Below, piece by piece: positions 1-6,122 of a stretch of DNA of 8,547 bases (positions are counted from its first letter, which is position 1; every line of letters begins with the position of its first letter). The stretch covers positions 1 through 8,547 of the forward strand of contig JASHVF010000415.1 of the NCBI GenBank assembly GCA_030039615.1, written 5' to 3'. The stretch is from Gammaproteobacteria bacterium. GTDB taxonomy: Bacteria; Pseudomonadota; Gammaproteobacteria; Steroidobacterales; Steroidobacteraceae. A program made the translations under genes and the position numbers. Below the pieces are notes generated by a model. It did not search any database. It was given only the letters and a program-made list of their open reading frames with translations, and was not told where the DNA came from.

Positions 1-1705
1 GCGCCGCGCCCGCCGGTGCGCTCGCCGGCGCACCCGGCGTGCGTACCGGGAACAGCACCAGCGGTCCTGCGAGCAGCGCCACGGTTTCGGGGTGCTGCCG
101 GTCGAGCGCCTCGAGGCGCAGCCGCCGCGGCAGCTCGAGCTCGATGCGGTCGCCGTCGCGCCACGCGCGCCGCAGCTGCGCAAAGGTGCCGGGCTCGGCG
201 GCCCCCGGCCAGCGCGCGCCATTCACCTCGAGGCGCGCGCCCTGCGCCCACGCCGGGATGCGCAAATGCAGCGTGAGCTCCCGCGGCTCCGTGAGCGCGA
301 GCTGCATCGACACCTGATCCGCGAAGGGGTAGTCGCCGCGCTGCGTGAGCGTGCAGTGCGCGCCCTGCTGCCGCCAGCGCACGCTCGAGGGCAGGTACAG
401 GTTGACGTACACGCCGCCGGGCTCGCGCAGGTAGGCGTTGATGCCGTAGTCGGCGGCCACCTGCGGCAGCGTGCCCGAGCAGCAGGGAAAGCGGTGGTTC
501 GAGTAGACCTTGCGGCCGGCGTTGTTGTAGTCGGCGTAGTAGAACGCCCGCCCGTCGGCGTGCATCGGCCGCGCGCCGAGCACGGTGTTGAACATGACGC
601 GCTCCATGCTGTCGCCGTAGCGCGCAGCGCGCGTCACGCGCAGCAGGTAGCGCGTCAGCTTGAAGTGTGCATACGCGCCGCACGGTGTCTCGAAGCTGTT
701 GTGAGTCGCCGCGAGGCTCGCGTAGAGCGCCGCGCCGTCGGCGGCGGTCAGCTTCTCGTCCGGTCCCCAGCCGCCGGTCGGGAAGCTCTGCGCGCTGAGC
801 ATCTCGAAGGCATTGCGCGCGGCCTCGAGGTGCTGCTCGCTGCCGAGCGTCAGGTAGGCCTGCATGGCCGAGGAGAGCGAGTTCACGTAGCTGTAAGCGT
901 GCTTGCCCGCGAGCACGTTCTCCCCGCGCGACAGCGGATCGAACCAGGTGGCGTCATCGAGGAAGCGCACCGCCAGGTCGCGGTAGCGGCTTCCGGCGCC
1001 GCGGCGGTAGGCGATGAAGAGATTCTCGGGATTGGTGTACGACTCATCCCACCGATAGGACTGGTCCTTGCCCGGGCGCCACTCGAGCTCGCGGTCCACC
1101 GCCGCGGGCGGCAGATGCGGCAGCGCCGCGCGGGTGGTGCGCTCGAGGATGGCGAAGGCGCTCGGGTCGCGCACCAGTGTGTGCGAATCGATGAGTCCGA
1201 GCAGCAGCTTGTCGTAGCAGTAGGCGGGGAAGCGGTTCTTGTCGTAGAAGTCCTCGCCGATCGTCGCGGCGTACATCTGGTTCAGACGCAGCACCCTGGC
1301 GCGCGCCTCGGCCGAGCCGGTGATCGCGTGATAGCGGGCAAGTGCCGACACCCACTGCCCGAAGGTGGCGCCCGGCGCGAATCCCGCATCGTCGCGATGC
1401 CAGTCGTAGCCTGCGTCGTAGTTGTACCAGCCGCCGAGGTCCTCGCCCGGAGCCCGCTGTCCGGCCATCTGGCGGAAGGGCCTGAGCAGGCTGTCCTCGC
1501 TCAGGCTCATGAGGACCGCGTGGGTGTTCTCGAGCTGGGCGCGGTGTGCGGCGCTGTCGACCGACACATCGCCGTAGTGGAACTGCGCGAGCGGCGGCGC
1601 GCTCGGATCAGCCGCGGCCGCTGCCAGGTGCGGCGCGCAGCCCGCGGCGGCGGCGCCGAGGGCGAGTCGCGCGAACTCGCGGCGCGAAAGCGGCATGCGG
1701 CTCAT
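1..1705 (-). CDS. GH127-type (DUF1680) glycosidase, probable beta-L-arabinofuranosidase, Tat-exported; 3' end outside window
   Basis: Probable exo-acting glycosidase of the GH127/DUF1680 group; characterised members release beta-L-arabinofuranose using a cysteine nucleophile held by zinc. 568 residues are visible. The frame runs off the left edge, and family members of roughly 600-700 residues suggest a modest C-terminal part is missing. Residues 7-16 read SRREFARLAL, a twin-arginine signal, followed by an Ala-rich segment and an AAGC at 20-23 that could be a degenerate lipobox. The family hallmark PCCSG puts the paired cysteines at 408-409; the other metal-ligand motif is ETPC (E339, C342). 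In Bifidobacterium HypBA1, as I recall, the ligands are E338, C340, C417 and C418, so the layout matches apart from one extra residue between Glu and Cys. E317 in GGWGPDE is a candidate acid/base. The start at 1705 keeps the whole Tat signal; M4 (1696) is the alternative. No Shine-Dalgarno is visible. It is transcribed divergently from the two-gene glycosidase operon. Family is fairly certain; substrate is inferred. Confidence 0.85.
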   Translation of the reverse strand, partial: MSRMPLSRREFARLALGAAAAGCAPHLAAAAADPSAPPLAQFHYGDVSVDSAAHRAQLENTHAVLMSLSEDSLLRPFRQMAGQRAPGEDLGGWYNYDAGYDWHRDDAGFAPGATFGQWVSALARYHAITGSAEARARVLRLNQMYAATIGEDFYDKNRFPAYCYDKLLLGLIDSHTLVRDPSAFAILERTTRAALPHLPPAAVDRELEWRPGKDQSYRWDESYTNPENLFIAYRRGAGSRYRDLAVRFLDDATWFDPLSRGENVLAGKHAYSYVNSLSSAMQAYLTLGSEQHLEAARNAFEMLSAQSFPTGGWGPDEKLTAADGAALYASLAATHNSFETPCGAYAHFKLTRYLLRVTRAARYGDSMERVMFNTVLGARPMHADGRAFYYADYNNAGRKVYSNHRFPCCSGTLPQVAADYGINAYLREPGGVYVNLYLPSSVRWRQQGAHCTLTQRGDYPFADQVSMQLALTEPRELTLHLRIPAWAQGARLEVNGARWPGAAEPGTFAQLRRAWRDGDRIELELPRRLRLEALDRQHPETVALLAGPLVLFPVRTPGAPASAPAGAA

Positions 1706-1714
1706 GCGCGCATG
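1703..1714. repeat. 12-bp perfect palindrome over the GH127 gene start, within three CATGC copies
   Basis: CATGCGCGCATG is its own reverse complement and covers the minus-strand ATG at 1705. The pentamer CATGC occurs at 1694, 1703 and 1711, so the copies are 9 and 8 bases apart. The same bases create a three-codon minus-strand reading frame (ATG at 1713, TGA ending at 1702) that overlaps the GH127 start as ATGA. This could be an operator or a translational-coupling device, but GC-rich palindromes also arise by chance. Confidence 0.4.
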
Positions 1715-1738
1715 CTACGGCAGCGGCGCCCGCTCAGG

Positions 1739-1744
1739 TATATT
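1739..1744 (+). promoter_or_regulatory. Possible -10 element (TATATT) for the glycosidase operon
   Basis: TATATT differs from the TATAAT consensus at one position. It would place transcription initiation near 1750, leaving a leader of about 30 bases that contains the ribosome binding site. The hexamer 17 bases upstream is a poor -35 match, so use of this site by a housekeeping sigma factor is uncertain. Read on the other strand, the same bases could serve the GH127 gene. Confidence 0.3.
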
Positions 1745-1764
1745 GCCGCGCTGCTTGAGAATTC

Positions 1765-1770
1765 GAGGGG
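1765..1770 (+). promoter_or_regulatory. Ribosome binding site fixing the GTG start at 1780
   Basis: GAGGGG lies nine bases upstream of the GTG at 1780. An in-frame TGA at 1756-1758, with no other start codon after it, makes this GTG the earliest possible start. Confidence 0.7.
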
Positions 1771-1779
1771 ACCCGTGCG

Positions 1780-3849
1780 GTGAAGGCTTCGGTGGCGCGG
1801 CGGGCGGCTTCCGCCCTGAGTGTGGCGGCGGCGCTGCTGCTGCCGGTCGGCGCGGGCAGCGCCCCGGTCCGGGCAGCTGCGGCCGCACCGCTCGACTTCG
1901 AGGTCGACGACGCACTCAACCTCAATCGCTTCCTGCGCACCGGTCCGGTGGCGGCGCACCTGCTGCTGCGGGCGGGGGACGAGCCGCGGATCCTCATCGC
2001 TTTCCCGGCGGGCAACTCGGGCGTCGGACTGTGGTTCGAGAAGGGCGCGGCCGCGAGCGGCTGGAAACTCTCGGGGCCGCCGCGGCCGATTCATGCGACC
2101 GACGCCCGCGGCCGCGCCCTGAACGGCATCGCCGCGGACGCCACCGTCAGCGCACCGGTGCTGGTGCCGCGACAGGCGGTGCTTTCCAGCATCCGGGTGC
2201 TGCGCGACTACCAGCAGCTTAAGAGCCTGCCGCCGCAGCTCGCGGCTGCGCCGCTCGAGCAGGGCCGGACACTCGCCTGGTCACGCGAGCGCCTCGACGG
2301 CGCGCTCAGCTATCGGCTCACGCTCGAGGTCACCCGCGGTGAGCTCGCGGGCGGGCGGATCATGGCCGGCGCCGACGGCACCATCGGCGTGCGCATCACC
2401 GCTCTCACCGGCGAGACGCCGCTTACCCCGCTCGAGAGCAGCGAGCTCCTCGAGGACGCCGCGGCCGATGATCCGGCGACGCGCAACACGCTCGCCTTCC
2501 TCGCCTACCGCGAGAAGCTGCTGGCGGGCTCGTGGCGCTTCGACACCTACTTCGGGCGCGACACGCTCATGTCGGCGCGGCTGCTGATGCCGGTGCTGCG
2601 GCCGACGGCGGTCGAGTCGGCTCTCGCCTCGGTGCTGGCGCGACTCTCGCCGCGCGGCGAGGTGGCGCACGAGGAGGACATCGGCGAGCAGGCGGTGCTC
2701 GATCACCTGAAGGCGGACGGCGTGCGCTCGGCCGCGCCGGTGTACGACTACAAGATGATCGACGGCGACTACCTGCTGGCACCGGTCGCGGGCGAGTGGC
2801 TGCTGCACGATGTGCGCGGCCGCGCGCGTGCGGGCGCGTTCCTGGCCGCCGCGGCCGGCGCTCGCCGCGGCACGCGCGGCGCGGCGCTGATCGACAATCT
2901 CCGCCTGGTGCTCGACAACGCCGCCGCCTTCGGCGCCGATCCGCGCAAGGCCAACCTCATCGGGCTCAAGCCCGGTTACTCGGTCGGCGAGTGGCGCGAC
3001 AGCGAGCACGGTCTCGGCGGCGGACGCTATCCCTACGACGTCAACGCGGTGCTGGCGCCGGCGGCGCTCGCCGCCGCGGCCGAGCTCTATGCGAGTGGAC
3101 TGCTCGAGCCTTATCTCGCCGCGGCGGATCGTGCGCGGCTCGCGCGCGCCGCGCAGCTCGCGCAAGTCTGGCGCCGCGAGGCGCCGCCGCTCTTCGACGT
3201 GAGCATCGCGAACCAGGCGGCCGCGGGCGCCGTGTTCAGCTATGCGACCGCGGAGAAGGTCGCGGCGCTCCCGGCCATCGCCGCGCTCGGCGCGGGCGAG
3301 GTCAGCTTTCACGCGCTCGCGCTCGATGCCGCCGGCGAGCCGATTCCGGTCATGCATTCGGACGAGGGCTTTGCGCTGCTGTTCGCGGATCTCGACGCCG
3401 CGAGCGTCGAGCGCGCCGTGAGCGTGGCGCTGCGCCCGTTCCCCGCCGGCCTCATGACCGAGGTGGGGCTGCTGGTCGCCAATCCGGTGTTTGCTCCGCC
3501 GGCGCTGCAGGCGCTGCTCAATCGCAACGCCTATCACGGCACGGTGGTCTGGTCGTGGCAGCAGGCGCTGTTCGCCGCGGGCCTGGCGCGCCAGCTGGCG
3601 CGCGGCGATCTGCCGGCCGGCGTGCGCGCCCATCTCGAGCGCGCGCAGCAGCAGCTGTGGGCCGCCATCAACGGCACCCGCGCATGGAGCAACTCCGAGC
3701 TCTGGTCGTGGTCCTTCAGCGAGCGGCACTATCACGTCGCGCCGTTCGGCAGCGCCGCGGCGGATGCCGACGAAGCCAACGCCGCGCAGCTCTGGAGCAC
3801 CGTGTACCTGGCCGTGAAGCCGCCCGCCGGATTGGAGAACATGCCATGA
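1780..3849 (+). CDS. Exported six-hairpin glycosidase-like protein, family not identified
   Basis: 689 residues, GTG start. The N-terminus has Arg/Lys at 2-8, a hydrophobic run of about residues 9-25 and Ala-rich cleavage sites before about residue 37, so it is probably exported through Sec. Residues about 38-235 look like a beta-rich N-terminal domain. From about 240 the sequence resembles (alpha/alpha)6 glycosidases such as debranching-enzyme amylo-alpha-1,6-glucosidase domains. It has RFDTYFGRDT (253-262), HEEDIGE (297-303), YDYKMIDGD (322-330), GEWRDSE (403-409) and a late VVWSWQQALFAAG helix. The FGRD and WRDS blocks recall the FGRD and GWKDS blocks of debranching enzymes. Acidic candidates for catalysis are D261, E298, E299, D330, E404 and D407; I cannot say which act. 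Its 3' end overlaps the GH65 gene by four bases, so the two are probably translated together. The fold class is moderately certain; the reaction and substrate are unknown. A non-catalytic or epimerase-like role is possible. Confidence 0.7.
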   Translation: MKASVARRAASALSVAAALLLPVGAGSAPVRAAAAAPLDFEVDDALNLNRFLRTGPVAAHLLLRAGDEPRILIAFPAGNSGVGLWFEKGAAASGWKLSGPPRPIHATDARGRALNGIAADATVSAPVLVPRQAVLSSIRVLRDYQQLKSLPPQLAAAPLEQGRTLAWSRERLDGALSYRLTLEVTRGELAGGRIMAGADGTIGVRITALTGETPLTPLESSELLEDAAADDPATRNTLAFLAYREKLLAGSWRFDTYFGRDTLMSARLLMPVLRPTAVESALASVLARLSPRGEVAHEEDIGEQAVLDHLKADGVRSAAPVYDYKMIDGDYLLAPVAGEWLLHDVRGRARAGAFLAAAAGARRGTRGAALIDNLRLVLDNAAAFGADPRKANLIGLKPGYSVGEWRDSEHGLGGGRYPYDVNAVLAPAALAAAAELYASGLLEPYLAAADRARLARAAQLAQVWRREAPPLFDVSIANQAAAGAVFSYATAEKVAALPAIAALGAGEVSFHALALDAAGEPIPVMHSDEGFALLFADLDAASVERAVSVALRPFPAGLMTEVGLLVANPVFAPPALQALLNRNAYHGTVVWSWQQALFAAGLARQLARGDLPAGVRAHLERAQQQLWAAINGTRAWSNSELWSWSFSERHYHVAPFGSAAADADEANAAQLWSTVYLAVKPPAGLENMP
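3834..3838 (+). promoter_or_regulatory. Ribosome binding site for the GH65 gene, inside the upstream gene
   Basis: GGAGA ends seven bases before the ATG at 3846. That ATG overlaps the preceding TGA as ATGA (3846-3849). This supports 3846 as the start and suggests translational coupling, even though the reading frame is open much further upstream. Confidence 0.65.
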
Positions 3850-6122
3850 GCCGCGCCCACCTCGTGCTGATCGAAGGCATGCTGCTGCTGGGCGCCGCGG
3901 GGCTGTGCGCGGCGAGCGACGATCAGGGCTTCGTGCTGCGCGGCGTAGCGCAGGATCTGCCGGCCTACTTCCCCGGCTATCTCGGCAACGGCTACATCGG
4001 CACGCTCAGCGCGCCGCGGGGTACCGAGCCGACCCGCAGCTATCTCGTGGGTTTCATGGATTACACGCCGGGCGACATGTCGCGCCCCGCGGCCGTGCCG
4101 GCCTGGAACGAGGTGGACTTCAGCGCGACTCCTCCGGGGGAGGGGCTCGCATGGCTCAACCGCGCGCAGCTCGACAGCCGCCACTTCGACGCCTGGCAGC
4201 AGACGCTCGATGAGCGCGCCGGCACTCTCACCACGAGCTATCGCTACGTCGATCACGGCCGCGCGACGGCCGTCGAGGTCACCACGCTGGTGAGCGAGGC
4301 CGCGCCGCACCTGGCGGCGACGCGCTTTGCCATCACGCCGGACTACGACGGCGTGGTGCATCTGTCGTTTCCGCTGCTGCTGTGGGCGAATCATGCGCCG
4401 CGCTTCCCGCTCGCCGAGATGAGCGGGCCGGAGGTCGAGGCGGCGGTCGCCGCCTATGGCCTGACGCTCGAGCCGAGTCCGCCGGCGACCTCCGACCGCG
4501 CCGCCATCTGGTATCCGGGCTATACCGAGGTGACGGCCAGCGACGGCGACGCGGCTTCCCTGTCGCTGTGGCTCGACGGCAAGGCGCCGCAGGGTCTCAC
4601 CATGGGCATGGCGGCGGCGGTGGCGCTGCCCGCGGGCGCGACCGCCGAGACGGTGACCCTGCAGCGCGGCCGCTACCGCCTGGCGCTCGATATCTCCTTC
4701 CGCGTGGAGCGCGGTCGCAGCTACGCGTTTACCAAGTACGTGGCGCTGTCGCGCGCCGGCTGGGGCGGCAACGCGGCCGAGGACCTGACGCTGGCGCGCG
4801 AGGCGCGCCGCCGCGGCTTCGAGCAGCTGCTCACCGAGCAGCGCGCTGCCTGGGATGCGCTCTGGCAGTCCGACATCGTGATCGAGGGCGACCCGCGCGC
4901 GCAGCAGGTCGCGCACTCGGAGCTCTACTACCTGCTCGCGAGCTCGACGCCGGATACGGCCTGGTCGCCCGGGCCCGATGCGCTGACGCCGGGCTACACG
5001 GCGCACGTTTTCTGGGACAGCGACACATGGATGTTCCCGGCGCTGCTGCTGCTGCATCCCGAGCGCGCCAAATCCATGGTCGCCTTCCGCGAGCGCACGC
5101 TCGAGCCTGCGCAACAGCGCGCACGCCAGCATGGCTTCGCCGGGGCCATGTTCCCCTGGGAGTCCGATCCCGAGAACGGCTCCGACCAGACGCCGCACTC
5201 TGCGATCGTGCTGGCCGATACCGAGATCCACGTGACCGCGGACGTCGCCATCGCGCAGTGGCAGTACTACCTCGCCAGCGGCGATCGCGAGTGGCTGCGT
5301 GCCCACGGCTGGCCGGTGATCCGCGAGGCGGCGCGCTTCTGGGCGAGCCGCGCCACCTTCGATGCGCCGCGCAAGCGCTACGACATCGCCCACGTGACTT
5401 CAGTCGCCGAGTCCTACAACGACATCCCGAACGACACCTTCACCAACGTGTCGGTGGCCAGGGTGCTCAACATCGCGGTCGCGGCCGCGAAGCTCAGCGG
5501 CGCCCAGCCCGATCCGCTGTGGGAGCGCATCGCGAAGCTCCTCTACATACCCATGGCGCCGGACGGCTCGCGTCACCTGCCGTTCGACCCGAGCGTACCG
5601 CTGCACGGCAACAGTGATTTTGGCGGCGGTCCGCTGCCGCTGCTGTTCCTGCCGCCGCTCGACCTGGACGCGAGCGCGAAGCTCCTGAGCGGCGATTACG
5701 CCTTCGCGGTGCGGCCGATGCCGCTCGCGCACGCCGCCGCTATCAGCATGGGACCGGCCCCGGCGATCGTCGCGGCGGCCACCGTGGGGGATGGCGAGGA
5801 GGCCGCGGCGCTGCTCGCCGGAAACTTGAGCGGCGGGACGCTCAAGCCTCCCTTCAACGTGCGCACCGAGACCGCGACCAACAACGTCGGGTACTTTCTC
5901 ACGGGATCCGGAGGCTACATCCAGAGCCTCCTGTACGGGTTCACGGGACTGCGTATCCGCGAGCAGGGGCTGGTCGAAGCCTACGCGCCGCTGCTGCCGG
6001 CGGGCTGGAGCTCGCTCACGCTGCGCAACGTCAGCTTCCGCGGCCAGCATCTCGATATCCGCGTGGCGCGCGATGCCGCGGGCGCGGTGCGTCTGACGCG
6101 CGAGGTGCGTACCACGCCCTAG
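3846..6122 (+). CDS. Exported GH65 glycoside hydrolase (PGGHG / kojibiose hydrolase-like)
   Basis: 758 residues. A hydrophobic stretch at about 6-23 ending in CAAS suggests a Sec signal, though its n-region has little positive charge. Domain order fits GH65: an N-terminal beta-sandwich (about 30-330), an (alpha/alpha)6 barrel (about 340-700) and a short C-terminal beta domain. Recognisable blocks are HVFWDSDTWMFP (W390, D391, D393), GAMFPWESD, the HVTADVA helix, ESYNDIPNDTFTN (E522) and RTETATNNVGYFLTG (E675). Human protein-glucosylgalactosylhydroxylysine glucosidase uses, as I recall, D301, E430 and E574; D391, E522 and E675 have nearly the same spacing. This points to hydrolysis of an alpha-glucoside by inversion, not phosphorolysis; export also argues against a phosphorylase. 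GH65 includes bacterial kojibiose hydrolases and acid trehalases, so the linkage cannot be fixed here. It is the second gene of the operon, and its stop codon overlaps that of the convergent RACo-like gene. Family is very likely; specificity is open. Confidence 0.88.
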   Translation: MSRAHLVLIEGMLLLGAAGLCAASDDQGFVLRGVAQDLPAYFPGYLGNGYIGTLSAPRGTEPTRSYLVGFMDYTPGDMSRPAAVPAWNEVDFSATPPGEGLAWLNRAQLDSRHFDAWQQTLDERAGTLTTSYRYVDHGRATAVEVTTLVSEAAPHLAATRFAITPDYDGVVHLSFPLLLWANHAPRFPLAEMSGPEVEAAVAAYGLTLEPSPPATSDRAAIWYPGYTEVTASDGDAASLSLWLDGKAPQGLTMGMAAAVALPAGATAETVTLQRGRYRLALDISFRVERGRSYAFTKYVALSRAGWGGNAAEDLTLAREARRRGFEQLLTEQRAAWDALWQSDIVIEGDPRAQQVAHSELYYLLASSTPDTAWSPGPDALTPGYTAHVFWDSDTWMFPALLLLHPERAKSMVAFRERTLEPAQQRARQHGFAGAMFPWESDPENGSDQTPHSAIVLADTEIHVTADVAIAQWQYYLASGDREWLRAHGWPVIREAARFWASRATFDAPRKRYDIAHVTSVAESYNDIPNDTFTNVSVARVLNIAVAAAKLSGAQPDPLWERIAKLLYIPMAPDGSRHLPFDPSVPLHGNSDFGGGPLPLLFLPPLDLDASAKLLSGDYAFAVRPMPLAHAAAISMGPAPAIVAAATVGDGEEAAALLAGNLSGGTLKPPFNVRTETATNNVGYFLTGSGGYIQSLLYGFTGLRIREQGLVEAYAPLLPAGWSSLTLRNVSFRGQHLDIRVARDAAGAVRLTREVRTTP
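6119..6122. other. Shared CTAG: overlapping stop codons of two convergent genes
   Basis: CTAG is palindromic. Read on the plus strand, TAG at 6120-6122 ends the GH65 gene; on the minus strand, TAG at 6121-6119 ends the RACo-like gene. There is no intergenic space, so any terminator must lie inside the opposing coding sequence, and full-length transcripts would overlap at their 3' ends. Confidence 0.9.

Larger units (their letters stand above)
1706..1779. promoter_or_regulatory. Divergent intergenic region, presumed promoters for both glycosidase transcripts
   Basis: These 74 bases separate the GH127 start (minus strand) from the start of the plus-strand operon and must hold or overlap both promoters unless transcription begins further out. 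The stretch around 1736-1764 is clearly more AT-rich than its surroundings and includes TATATT and a GAATTC. I see no convincing -35 box on either strand and no recognisable operator other than the palindrome at its left edge. No regulator gene is present in the window. Confidence 0.5.

Noticed and set aside
1755..1760. TTGAGA as a -35 box for the plus-strand operon
   Set aside because: Correct spacing would put the -10 box on or after the GTG start at 1780 and would leave the ribosome binding site out of the transcript.
92..1783. 563-codon plus-strand open frame antisense to the GH127-type gene
   Set aside because: Its translation is Arg/Ala/Gly/Val-rich with no recognisable domain, while the minus-strand frame gives a clear Tat signal and family motifs. 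Long antisense frames are expected at this GC content.
2281..3735. 484-codon minus-strand open frame across the six-hairpin gene
   Set aside because: Low-complexity Arg/Ala/Glu/Gly translation and no domain. The plus-strand frame has a signal peptide, ribosome binding site and structured motifs.
2532..3845. In-frame upstream extension of the GH65 gene (a continuous open frame of 1196 codons)
   Set aside because: The extension overlaps the upstream gene in another frame and translates to Arg/Ala/Gly-rich sequence. The ATG at 3846 has a ribosome binding site, a signal-like segment and an ATGA junction, so this is not a fusion protein.
3732..5393. 553-codon minus-strand open frame across the GH65 gene
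   Set aside because: Composition is that of an antisense shadow, with many Arg, Gly, Ala and His residues. It conflicts with the unambiguous GH65 coding frame.
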